In this document: in pieces, positions 1 to 7,001 of the stretch
How positions within the stretch are numbered: the first letter of the stretch is position 1
Layout: each line of letters starts with the position of its first letter
NCBI GenBank assembly: GCA_947502885.1
Contig: CANNBP010000001.1
Location: 310,001-374,000, forward strand
Source of the DNA: an uncultured Aquimarina sp.
Lineage (GTDB): Bacteria > Bacteroidota > Bacteroidia > Flavobacteriales > Flavobacteriaceae
Length of the DNA: 64,000 nucleotides
Direction: 5' to 3'
Position numbers and translations under genes: made by a program
The notes under the pieces: generated by a model
Databases searched by the model: none
Told to the model about the DNA's origin: nothing
Seen by the model: only the letters and a program-made list of their open reading frames with translations

Positions 1-1
1 T

Positions 2-367
2 AATGATAAAAAACGATTTGCTTTTAATGAAGATCAAACGAGAATTAGAGCAAATCAGGGGCATTCAATAAAAATAGATTTAGGATATAGTCCTAAACAA
101 CCGCCAGAGTTTCTATATCATGGTACCATTTCAAAATTTATGGATGCAATAAAAGAAAATGGATTACTCAAAATGAGTAGGCATCATGTCCATCTCAGCG
201 AAGAAAGAGAAACGGCAACCAAAGTTGGTTCAAGAAGAGGAAAGCCCATAATTCTCACGATTAGGTCGGGGACAATGCATATGAAGGATATTCAATTCTT
301 TCAATCTGATAACGGAGTTTGGTTAACTGATAGCGTTTCACCAGAATACATTGAGTTTAAAAAATAA
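2..367 (+). CDS. kptA: RNA 2'-phosphotransferase KptA/Tpt1 family, 3' part only
   Basis: This gene enters from the left edge of the window and its start is not visible; the reading frame is open from base 2, upstream of the first in-frame ATG at 140. The visible part holds the family hallmarks RANQGHS and a later FLYHGT, followed by GLLKMSRHHVHLS near the active-site region and an ILTI/GVWLTDSVSP C-terminus. KptA/Tpt1 enzymes transfer the 2'-phosphate of spliced or repaired RNA to NAD, making ADP-ribose 1'',2''-cyclic phosphate and nicotinamide. That fits the neighbouring nicotinamide-salvage gene nadV. The next gene starts 5 bases after the stop, so the two are probably co-transcribed. The family call is firm; what it acts on in bacteria is not settled. 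Confidence 0.9.
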   Translation, partial: NDKKRFAFNEDQTRIRANQGHSIKIDLGYSPKQPPEFLYHGTISKFMDAIKENGLLKMSRHHVHLSEERETATKVGSRRGKPIILTIRSGTMHMKDIQFFQSDNGVWLTDSVSPEYIEFKK

Positions 368-371
368 GATT

Positions 372-920
372 ATGAAAAAAATTGAGTTACACCCTAAAGT
401 GTTTCTAATCAAAAATTTTCTTACAAAAAAAATGTGTGATCATTTTATCGAAAAAGGAGAGCTAATATCTTTTGAAGAAGCCAAAGTTAATATAGATGGT
501 AAACAAGTAATGTTAAAAGGAGTTCGAAACAACAAACGAATTTTATTTAAAGATGAACGACTTGCCCAAAGAATTTGGCTACAAATACAACCTTTTGTAG
601 TTAAAACTTTTGGAAAATATAAAGTAACAGGGCTAAATGAAATGTTTCGAATTTATAAATATGAAAAAGGAGAACGATTTAAGATGCATCGAGATGGTAG
701 CTACGAACGAAATGAAACCGAATGTAGTTTCTTTTCATTCTTAATATATCTTAATGAAGATTTTATAGGAGGAGAAACCTATTTTGAAGAAGGTATAACT
801 ATTACTCCAAATCTTGGAGATGCATTATTATTTAATCATCCATTACGTCACGAAGGGAAGCCAATTATATCAGGTACAAAATATGTTCTAAGAACAGATA
901 TAATGTATCAATTATCATGA
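372..920 (+). CDS. 2-oxoglutarate/Fe(II)-dependent oxygenase (prolyl-4-hydroxylase type)
   Basis: A 182-residue protein starting at ATG 372. A TTG 21 bases upstream is in frame but overlaps kptA, so the ATG is preferred. The iron-binding facial triad is visible as MHRDG (H and D) and LRHEG (second H). The Arg that binds 2-oxoglutarate follows in VLRTD, and the core FRIYKYEKGERF and GGETYF strands match the P4H-type double-stranded beta-helix fold. Such enzymes hydroxylate protein side chains or small molecules using O2 and 2-oxoglutarate; the substrate cannot be read from the sequence. It lies in a tight operon, 5 bases after kptA, and its stop overlaps the start of the phosphatase by 4 bases. 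No signal peptide is seen, so it is probably cytoplasmic. Confidence 0.85.
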   Translation: MKKIELHPKVFLIKNFLTKKMCDHFIEKGELISFEEAKVNIDGKQVMLKGVRNNKRILFKDERLAQRIWLQIQPFVVKTFGKYKVTGLNEMFRIYKYEKGERFKMHRDGSYERNETECSFFSFLIYLNEDFIGGETYFEEGITITPNLGDALLFNHPLRHEGKPIISGTKYVLRTDIMYQLS

Positions 921-1645
921 GAACACTAGTCATTGGAGATATACATGGAGGATATAAAGCTTTACTTCAAGTATTAGATAGAGCTCAAGTAATGCCCGAT
1001 GATAAGTTGATTTTTCTAGGTGATTATGTAGATGGCTGGAGTGAATCTGCAGAAACCATAGAGAAGCTCATTGAGCTCTCCCAATCCAATACATGTGTTT
1101 TTATAAGAGGAAACCACGATCTTTGGTGTGGGTTATGGTTAGATAAAGGAGCTACCAATCCTATCTGGTTAGCCCATGGTGGCAAAGAGACCATAGATAG
1201 TTATATAAAATCTGGGTGGCTAACCAAAGATGCTCATAGAGCATTTTTCAACAACTTATGGGATTATTATTTGGATAAGAATAATAGGTTATTTGTACAT
1301 GCCGGTTTCACGTCTATGTATGGGGTAGGAAGAGAGGAGTACGAGTCTAATTATTACTGGGATCGCACGCTGTGGGAAGCTGCCTTACTTGCAGACAATG
1401 TTGATAAAGAGGTATTAAGAGTTAACCCTCCAAGTAGATTCGAACATTATTCTGAAATCTATATAGGGCATACACCAACCACAAATTACAATAAAACTAC
1501 GCCTATGAGCCCGTATAATTTAAGGAATATCGATACCGGAGCAGCCTTCAAAGGTAAACTTACTATTATGGATATCGATACCAAAGAATTTTGGCAGAGT
1601 GATCCCTTACCATCTTTATATCCCACTGAAAAAGGGAGAAACTGA
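917..1645 (+). CDS. calcineurin-like metallophosphatase (PPP/diadenosine-tetraphosphatase type)
   Basis: A 242-residue protein with the complete metallophosphoesterase signature at its N-terminus: GDIHG (residues 7-11), GDYVDG and GNHD, then LFVHAG and IGHTPT for the remaining metal-binding histidines. This is the pattern of the phage-lambda phosphatase/ApaH branch, which removes phosphate from proteins or splits dinucleoside polyphosphates; sequence alone does not decide which. The start overlaps the oxygenase stop by 4 bases (ATGA), a translational-coupling arrangement. With KptA upstream and nadV downstream, a role in RNA end repair or in handling phosphorylated ADP-ribose products is a reasonable inference, not shown. 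Confidence 0.85.
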   Translation: MRTLVIGDIHGGYKALLQVLDRAQVMPDDKLIFLGDYVDGWSESAETIEKLIELSQSNTCVFIRGNHDLWCGLWLDKGATNPIWLAHGGKETIDSYIKSGWLTKDAHRAFFNNLWDYYLDKNNRLFVHAGFTSMYGVGREEYESNYYWDRTLWEAALLADNVDKEVLRVNPPSRFEHYSEIYIGHTPTTNYNKTTPMSPYNLRNIDTGAAFKGKLTIMDIDTKEFWQSDPLPSLYPTEKGRN

Positions 1646-1670
1646 TGCTTATATATTAACTTTTAAATTA

Positions 1671-1691
1671 TTTGTGTAAAAAACACACAAA
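1671..1691. promoter_or_regulatory. distal operator-like inverted repeat upstream of nadV
   Basis: TTTGTGT and ACACAAA form perfect 7-base arms around a 7-base spacer. The geometry and bases match the second site at 1723-1743 (TTTGYGT-N7-ACRCAAA), and the centres are 52 bases apart. Two sites of the same design in one short intergenic region suggest a dimeric regulator of nadV. A Nudix-HTH (NrtR-type) regulator, which commonly controls NAD salvage genes through 21-bp palindromes, is one candidate; none is visible in the window. Confidence 0.5.
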
Positions 1692-1695
1692 ATAC

Positions 1696-1726
1696 TTTGT
1701 AATTTAGAAAGGCTAGCTTATATTTG
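1696..1726 (+). promoter_or_regulatory. flavobacterial-type promoter of nadV
   Basis: TTTG at 1696-1699 and TATATTTG at 1719-1726 are separated by 19 bases. They match the Bacteroidota sigma-A pattern TTTG / TAnnTTTG. The -7 box overlaps the left arm of the operator-like repeat at 1723-1743, so a bound regulator would be expected to repress. Transcription would begin a few bases downstream, about 20 bases before the nadV ATG at 1755. Confidence 0.6.
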
Positions 1727-1743
1727 CGTGTAAATAACGCAAA
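1723..1743. promoter_or_regulatory. proximal operator-like inverted repeat overlapping the nadV promoter
   Basis: TTTGCGT (1723-1729) and ACGCAAA (1737-1743) are perfect 7-base arms with a 7-base spacer. The left arm overlaps the TAnnTTTG box and the right arm ends 11 bases before the nadV start. Its sister site lies at 1671-1691. Confidence 0.55.
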
Positions 1744-1754
1744 ATAATTAAACA

Positions 1755-3200
1755 ATGAATCCACTACTATTGACAGACGGCTACAAATTAGGCCACAGAG
1801 AACAATACCCACAAGGGACTACTTTAGTATATTCTAATTGGACACCTCGTAAGAGTAGAGTAGAAGACGTAGACAATGTGGTGTTTTTTGGCTTGCAATA
1901 TTTCCTTAAAGAGTACTTAATCAAACGATTTAATCAAGATTTCTTTAACCAACCTAAACAAGAGGTAGTTTCAGAGTACAAAAAATATGTAGACAATTAT
2001 TTAGGTGTAGATTATGACATCTCTCATATAGAAGCTTTACATGACTTAGGATATTTACCTATAGAAATTAAAGCTTTACCCGAAGGTACCGAAGTGCCTA
2101 TCAGAGTTCCTATGTTTACTTTAGTAAACACGAAGTCAGAATTCTTTTGGTTGACTAATTACTTAGAAACCCTTTTATCTAATATCATTTGGCAACCCTG
2201 TACTTCGGCTACTATTGCTAAACAATATAGAAAGATATTGACTCAATATGCTTCTGAAACAGATCAGGACAATTTAGAATTTGTCACATGGCAAGCTCAT
2301 GATTTCTCTATGCGTGGTATGTCAGGGACCGAATCTTCTATACTTAGTGGAATGGGGCACGCATTGGCATTTTCAGGTAGTGATACACTTCCTGTGGCTA
2401 AAGCTTATGAAACGTTTTATAATACCGATGTTACTAAAGAATTGGTCATTGGTAGTGTCAATGCTACAGAACACAGTGTAATGTGCGCGGGTAGTAAAGA
2501 TGATGAAATTGGCACATTCAGAAGATTGTTAAAAACCTATCCTACAGGAATATTGTCTATAGTATCGGATACTTGGGATTTATGGAAGGTACTAACAGAG
2601 TATTTACCAACTTTAAAGAATGAAATTCTAGAGCGTAATGGAAAACTAGTCATTAGACCAGATTCTGGGGATCCAGTAGATATCATATGTGGATGTCAAC
2701 ACGATAATCCTATTATAGCAAAAGGAGTAATTGAGCTTCTTTGGAGCGAATTTGGAGGAACCATAAATAAACAAGGGTATAAAGTTCTAAACCCTAAAAT
2801 TGGGGCTATTTATGGAGACAGCATTACTATAGAAAGAGCTACACTGATATGTAAACGTCTGAAGGAAAAAGGATTTGCTTCTACTAATGTAATACTAGGT
2901 ATAGGAAGTTTCACCTATCAATATAATACTCGAGATACTTTTGGATTTGCTATGAAAGCTACCTATGTAGAGGTGAATGGAGAAGGTCGTGAAATTTTTA
3001 AAGATCCTATCACCGATGATGGTACCAAAAAATCTGCTAAAGGTTTAATCAAATTGTATCAAGAAAATGGGCAAATCAATTTTAAAGATCAAGTATCACA
3101 AGAAGAAGAAAGAAAAGGACTTTTACAAACCGTTTTTAAAGATGGTAAAGTACTTATAGAGGATAATTTAAATCAAATTAGAACACGTTTAATAAGTTAA
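1755..3200 (+). CDS. nadV: nicotinamide phosphoribosyltransferase
   Basis: A 481-residue protein of the length usual for NadV/NAMPT. It joins nicotinamide to PRPP, giving nicotinamide mononucleotide for one-step NAD salvage. Visible family marks are the N-terminal LLTDGYKLGHREQYP (dimer/active-site region), the catalytic His in NATEHSV, VIRPDSGDPVDI for the phosphoribosyl phosphate, and GDSITIERA near the C-terminus. It starts 109 bases after the phosphatase, behind its own promoter and two operator-like repeats, so it can be regulated independently of kptA and its partners. KptA releases nicotinamide from NAD, so recycling by NadV gives a simple reason for the grouping. An overlapping frame inside it is a shadow. 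Confidence 0.95.
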   Translation: MNPLLLTDGYKLGHREQYPQGTTLVYSNWTPRKSRVEDVDNVVFFGLQYFLKEYLIKRFNQDFFNQPKQEVVSEYKKYVDNYLGVDYDISHIEALHDLGYLPIEIKALPEGTEVPIRVPMFTLVNTKSEFFWLTNYLETLLSNIIWQPCTSATIAKQYRKILTQYASETDQDNLEFVTWQAHDFSMRGMSGTESSILSGMGHALAFSGSDTLPVAKAYETFYNTDVTKELVIGSVNATEHSVMCAGSKDDEIGTFRRLLKTYPTGILSIVSDTWDLWKVLTEYLPTLKNEILERNGKLVIRPDSGDPVDIICGCQHDNPIIAKGVIELLWSEFGGTINKQGYKVLNPKIGAIYGDSITIERATLICKRLKEKGFASTNVILGIGSFTYQYNTRDTFGFAMKATYVEVNGEGREIFKDPITDDGTKKSAKGLIKLYQENGQINFKDQVSQEEERKGLLQTVFKDGKVLIEDNLNQIRTRLIS

Positions 3201-3299
3201 AATATAATATGATAAGTGAATTTAGTTATTAAACATATTGAAGTTAGAAAGCTTATATGTGGAAAATTAAATTTATACATGAGGATTATTTTTATTGAC

Positions 3300-3580
3300 G
3301 TAGCGTAATACGGCTTTGATATAATATTTGATATAATACGCTGGTGCATAGTTATATTTAATATTATATCAAATACGTGGTATTCGCCGTTTTACTCGTA
3401 TTAATATATTGGTATTCTAATGTGCTGTGTTGTATAACTCTACTTTGGTAAAAGTGAAGTTTTTTAACCCAATTCCTTTGGATTTTTCTCTCTGAAGATT
3501 TCTTTAAAATATTATAAAATGCACCTTGCCGGAAGCGGCGATAGGAGGGAAACGAGAATGGGTATGGAATGGATCGATAA
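3300..3580. repeat. intergenic repeat R, copy 1
   Basis: This fills most of the 449-base gap between nadV and the MarR gene. It begins with a long imperfect palindrome whose core arms TTTGATATAATATT (3315-3328) and AATATTATATCAAA (3360-3373) are perfect over 14 bases. These sit within outer arms ending in ACGGC and GCCGTTTTAC. A second small stem follows around 3441-3460, and the element ends in a G-rich tail near ATGGGTATGGAATGG (3558-3572). Related elements lie at 5147-5400, 8262-8580 and 31828-32010, always between accessory gene groups. Function unknown: a hairpin RNA, a recombination site or a non-autonomous element are possible. A minus-strand 75-codon frame here is not supported as a gene. 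Confidence 0.65.
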
Positions 3581-3596
3581 AAATTTACCACGTATT

Positions 3597-3643
3597 ACGT
3601 AACTGGTTACGTTAATTTTGTGTATATTTGCGTAACTAGTTAC
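3597..3643. promoter_or_regulatory. paired palindromic operators around the marR promoter
   Basis: Two nearly identical palindromes flank a TATATTTG box (3623-3630). GTAACTGGTTAC at 3599-3610 has one off-symmetry base and extends to ACGT on both sides; GTAACTAGTTAC at 3632-3643 is perfect. Their centres are 33 bases apart, about three helical turns. The distal end lies 6 bases before the MarR-family start at 3650. This is the layout of MarR-type autoregulation. The matching -33 box is weak. Confidence 0.7.
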
Positions 3644-3649
3644 ATTGTT

Positions 3650-4147
3650 ATGAAAAAAGATTATTTGCAAACATTAGAAACAGCTGGTTATACAGCTCGT
3701 ATAAAACGTATAAGTGATGGTATAATGTACGATTCAAGAAAAGTCTATGCTTCATTAAATCTAAACATAGAACCTAATTGGCACTTAATTTTTCTCTTAT
3801 TGAAGCAAGAAAAGAAAATGACAGTAACCCAAATAGCAGAAGCTTTAGGTTTTTCCCATCCGGCAATTATTAAAATTGTTAAAAAGATGAAGTTATTGGA
3901 GTATTTAGAAAGCGAAACCGACACTAAGGATTCAAGAAAACAATTGATAAAACTGACAAAAAAATCTCTGTTAGAACTTCCTAAGTTAGAAGAAGAATGG
4001 GAAAAAATCAAAAAAGTATTAGATACTATTTTTGACGAGGATATTATAATGCTATTAAAAAAATTAGAAGAAAAATTAGCGCATAAAAGCCTATTTCAAA
4101 CTTATATAGATTATTACAAAATAGAAGATAACTCAAATACCTTTTAA
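3650..4147 (+). CDS. MarR-family transcriptional regulator
   Basis: A 165-residue protein starting at ATG 3650. A GTG at 3620 is in frame but lies inside the promoter, so the ATG is chosen. The middle contains a winged helix-turn-helix (KKMTVTQIAEALGFSHPAIIKIVKKM) followed by a wing with charged DTKDSRKQLIKLT, typical of MarR dimers. It is preceded by two GTAACTAGTTAC-type palindromes, so it probably represses its own operon. The GNAT acetyltransferase starts 4 bases after its stop and a small membrane protein follows, so these are its likely targets. The inducing ligand is unknown. Confidence 0.85.
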   Translation: MKKDYLQTLETAGYTARIKRISDGIMYDSRKVYASLNLNIEPNWHLIFLLLKQEKKMTVTQIAEALGFSHPAIIKIVKKMKLLEYLESETDTKDSRKQLIKLTKKSLLELPKLEEEWEKIKKVLDTIFDEDIIMLLKKLEEKLAHKSLFQTYIDYYKIEDNSNTF

Positions 4148-4151
4148 CACA

Positions 4152-4583
4152 ATGGAAAATTTACAATTCAAATTATTAACCCTAAAAGATATAAACTCAA
4201 TAGCAGAATTAGGAGTTATACTTAATCCTGAACTTAATTTAGTTGAAGTAAAGGAATCATTTACTCAAATGTTAAACTTTGATAGTTATCGTTGTTTTGG
4301 GTTAATAGAAGGTTCACAGGTAATAGGTATATCTAGCGGTTGGATTACCCATAAATTATATTCAGGTAGACAAGTCGAAGTGGATAATGTTATTATTAAT
4401 CCATCTATACAGTCTAAAGGGTATGGAAAATTCTTTTTTCAAAAGATTGAAGAATGGGCAATTAATAATGAATGTAAGACAATTGAGTTGAATACTTACA
4501 TTACAAATAGTAGGTCACATAAGTTTTATTTCAATTTAGGGTACTCAATTATTGCATATCATTTTCAAAAAAAAATAGATTGA
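4152..4583 (+). CDS. GNAT-family N-acetyltransferase
   Basis: A 143-residue single-domain acetyltransferase. The acetyl-CoA-binding motif A is visible as VIINPSIQSKGYGKFFFQKIEEWA (with the Q/R-x-x-G-x-G/A loop as QSKGYG), followed by IELNTYITNSRSHKFYFNLGY, the usual motif B with Asn and Tyr. It probably acetylates an amine on a small molecule or protein; the acceptor is unknown. It starts 4 bases after the MarR gene and is followed 10 bases later by the membrane protein, so the three form one operon. A drug- or toxin-modifying role is possible but not shown. Confidence 0.85.
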   Translation: MENLQFKLLTLKDINSIAELGVILNPELNLVEVKESFTQMLNFDSYRCFGLIEGSQVIGISSGWITHKLYSGRQVEVDNVIINPSIQSKGYGKFFFQKIEEWAINNECKTIELNTYITNSRSHKFYFNLGYSIIAYHFQKKID

Positions 4584-4593
4584 TTTAGTTAGT

Positions 4594-4830
4594 ATGAATA
4601 CCATCAATTTTTTTTCTTTAGATAGTATAGGTTATTTGGCTATAATCGTTAATTTATATTCAATGCTTGTTAAAGGCGAAAAAAGATTAAGATTAATTTC
4701 AACTATAGCAAATTCTATTTTTATTCTGTACGGAATTTTACTCGGAGCCATGCCAATAATTGTAGGTAGTTGTATAGCCGTATTTCTTCATAGCTATCAT
4801 TTAAGACGAATTAGAAAAGATGTAGAATAA
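4594..4830 (+). CDS. small multi-pass membrane protein (YgjV-like)
   Basis: A 78-residue protein with about three hydrophobic segments (roughly residues 9-25, 35-52 and 53-68) and a basic C-terminus ending RRIRKDVE. The pattern, with LGAMPIIVGSCIAVFLHSYHL at its end, resembles the YgjV family of short inner-membrane proteins, which are distantly like SemiSWEET half-transporters. No function is established. It is the last gene of the MarR-GNAT operon and is followed by repeat elements. Confidence 0.6.
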   Translation: MNTINFFSLDSIGYLAIIVNLYSMLVKGEKRLRLISTIANSIFILYGILLGAMPIIVGSCIAVFLHSYHLRRIRKDVE

Positions 4831-4833
4831 AGC

Positions 4834-5144
4834 GTTGGTAAAACGGTCTCAGAAAACATAATTCTATATCATAAAGACAGTACAACAGGATAACGGTACT
4901 ATTATTAAACAAAACATTTGAGTGGTATTACATTGTTAAGAACATCACGAGAATCGAATATTTTTTTTCTTATGTTTTATCAAATACGCGATTTATAAAC
5001 TACCTTAAAGTGTTTTTTTGATTTGAATTATGTGAATTGGATATTTATGTGTAAAAATAAATGACATATTAAGCATTTACTTTTTTATAAAACAAACGCG
5101 AGTAGAATATTTCAAACAATGGATTTTTGAAATTATAATAACCC
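4834..5144. repeat. intergenic repeat S, copy 1
   Basis: This occupies the first part of the 723-base gene-free stretch 4831-5553. It shares several blocks in the same order with the element at 14893-15475: AAAACGGTCTCAGAAAAC near the left end, CACGAGAAT, TTTATCAAATACGCGATTTA, then the GTGTAAAAATAAATGaCATAT block, CAAACAATGGATTTTTGAA and a closing ACCCC. Repeat R copy 2 follows directly. No coding potential is evident. Confidence 0.6.
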
Positions 5145-5146
5145 CG

Positions 5147-5400
5147 TGTAATATAATAGCCTACTAAATAATAAACTGGCGTGTTGTAAAACGACTGTTA
5201 CATACCCGTTTTATTCATAATAACATGTTTGTACTATAATATACTTACATTAAGGTAGCTTGAGCTTTGGCTAAAAGCTAAAGTTGTTACTATAGTTTCT
5301 TGAAAAAAATTATTTCCTAAATTTTTCTTTTACGATGTTAATGGAACACTTTTTATGCGATGACTAGAAGGGAAGCATAATGTGTGTGGAATGGAAATTA
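5147..5400. repeat. intergenic repeat R, copy 2 (short form)
   Basis: The left end is TAATATAATAGCCTACTAAATAATAAACTGGCGTG-like, in line with copy 3, and then GTAAAACGAC and CCGTTTTATTC form a reduced first stem lacking the inner hairpins of the other copies. TTTGTACTATAATATACTT, a small AGCTTT/AAAGCT stem near 5265-5282, AATGGAACACTTTTTA and the tail TGTGTGTGGAATGGAAA follow. The rest of the gap up to the gene at 5554 is AT-rich and holds nothing I can name. A minus-strand 60-codon frame at 5364-5546 overlaps the repeat and is not accepted. Confidence 0.65.
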
Positions 5401-5553
5401 TTATTAAATATGTATATAAGTATTTGATTATTATTATTTGTGTATTTAACATCTCCCTTTTGAAAAATTGCAATAGCACATTTATCAATTACCCTGTAAT
5501 GGGTATGTTTTGCATTAATAATATATATAATCTTTGTAAAAAACAATAAGGTT

Positions 5554-6990
5554 ATGCGATTGACAATTTATATTATATTTCTACTATTCATAGGGAATAC
5601 ATTTTCGTTTGGTCAAAATTCAAAAAAGAAAATTATTTTAAACAAGAATGATAAAATTTATTTGAATTTTACCGTCAATAAACCACAAATAATCACAAAC
5701 TCAAATAATCAAGATGGGTTTTATATCTTAAAAGATTTTCAAATTCTATCTCTCAAAAAAGGTCAGGTTAATATTTTTTATAAATGGCTTAACCCATTGA
5801 CTAACAACCTAAAAGTGACTGATTCTTTATCTATTGACTCTACAGATAAAGAGATACAAGATTTTATTAAAAAAGTTTTAACCCAGTTTAATATACCCTC
5901 AGATGGCAATCTTCCTAATCCTGCATTCGCAGCTGTTAGAGGATGTAATGCTAGTGATTTTTCATTCAAAAGACCGGATGTTTTAGAAATGTTAAATCTC
6001 GGTAATTCACAACTAACCGGGGTAAGTAATACTTTTTGTGATGCTTTTAAATCTTTGTACAATATTGAACAAAGAGATATAAAGAGTTTAAGTGATAGTA
6101 TTAAAGTCTATAGAAAAAGATTAATAGGTATTTCTAAACATCAAGATATAGCAACAATCACAAATGATGTAGAAAAAGCCATTAAAGGTATAACTGATTC
6201 ATACAAAGAAGATTTTTTTACTCTAATTTCATTTGAAAAAGATATCAATAATAGAGCTATAGTATCTGGTAACCCGTTATTGTATTCAAAATTTAAAAGT
6301 TTTTACAATGAAGAGTTTAAACTTTTAGAATCTAATAAAGAACAGGTGTTAAAACTAGCTGAATATATAGCTATTTTAAGAAAATCAGTTAAACGTGAAT
6401 CTGATGAAATTAAAGGATATTTTTACTTGCATACAGTAGAAGTTCCTGAAGGAAAAGAAAGTCTATCAAAATTAACCAGAATATCAAAAAAATTTGATGA
6501 ATCTTCAATTGAATTTAAAGAAGAGAGTAAAAAAAATAATGAGTTTGTTATTCGTAGATATGATTTTATAAAACCAAAAGTTGGAACAGGTATTTTTTAT
6601 TCAAATGCGACATTATCATCCTTTGGAGTTTCTACAAATGACGTTGGTCAATTAACTGTTGCAGAGGATGAAATAGATAAAAATACTGCTGTTGTAGCAT
6701 TATTTCTTAATCTAAACTTAGATTTAAACTCAAGATATTTATCACCATTGCTTCAGATAGGGATTGACCCTACTAAACAAAGGCCTTACCTTTTAATAGG
6801 TGGAGGTTTTTCAATTCCATCAACTAATTTTTCAATATCGGGTGGGCCAATTTGGACTTGGAATGTTAGTTTAGAAAAACTCTCAGTTGGCGATGTTATA
6901 GACTCCTCAACAGAAGTAGAGAATGACATTACTTATAAATTTGATGTAAAACCAAGAGGTTATTACTTAGGTCTAACTTATAGTTTTTAA
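5554..6990 (+). CDS. secreted protein of unknown function with beta-rich, barrel-like C-terminus
   Basis: A 478-residue protein with a signal peptide (MRLTIYIIFLLFIGNTFSFGQ, cleavage near residue 21). The N-terminal 80 residues are beta-rich. Residues about 145-315 are helical, charged and probably coiled. The last 150 residues alternate hydrophobic and polar strands (LFLNLNLDLNSRYLSPLLQIGID, PYLLIGGGFSIP) and end LGLTYSF, a terminal Phe as in outer-membrane beta-barrels. I do not recognise a named family. It is followed 11 bases later by a secreted papain-like peptidase, and both lie between two R repeats. The pair probably works together at the cell surface or in the periplasm; the role is unknown. 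Confidence 0.6.
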   Translation: MRLTIYIIFLLFIGNTFSFGQNSKKKIILNKNDKIYLNFTVNKPQIITNSNNQDGFYILKDFQILSLKKGQVNIFYKWLNPLTNNLKVTDSLSIDSTDKEIQDFIKKVLTQFNIPSDGNLPNPAFAAVRGCNASDFSFKRPDVLEMLNLGNSQLTGVSNTFCDAFKSLYNIEQRDIKSLSDSIKVYRKRLIGISKHQDIATITNDVEKAIKGITDSYKEDFFTLISFEKDINNRAIVSGNPLLYSKFKSFYNEEFKLLESNKEQVLKLAEYIAILRKSVKRESDEIKGYFYLHTVEVPEGKESLSKLTRISKKFDESSIEFKEESKKNNEFVIRRYDFIKPKVGTGIFYSNATLSSFGVSTNDVGQLTVAEDEIDKNTAVVALFLNLNLDLNSRYLSPLLQIGIDPTKQRPYLLIGGGFSIPSTNFSISGGPIWTWNVSLEKLSVGDVIDSSTEVENDITYKFDVKPRGYYLGLTYSF

Positions 6991-7001
6991 TTGTTTGAGA
7001 T

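Noticed and set aside
140..367. kptA as a short complete gene starting at ATG 140
   Set aside because: The frame is open from base 2 and already encodes conserved KptA residues (RANQGHS) before that ATG, so the gene is cut by the window edge.
3364..3591. 75-codon minus-strand frame in repeat R copy 1
   Set aside because: Lies wholly within the repeat; the other R copies do not preserve such a frame.
5364..5546. 60-codon minus-strand frame in the S/R gap
   Set aside because: Overlaps the tail of repeat R copy 2 and has no protein-like features.
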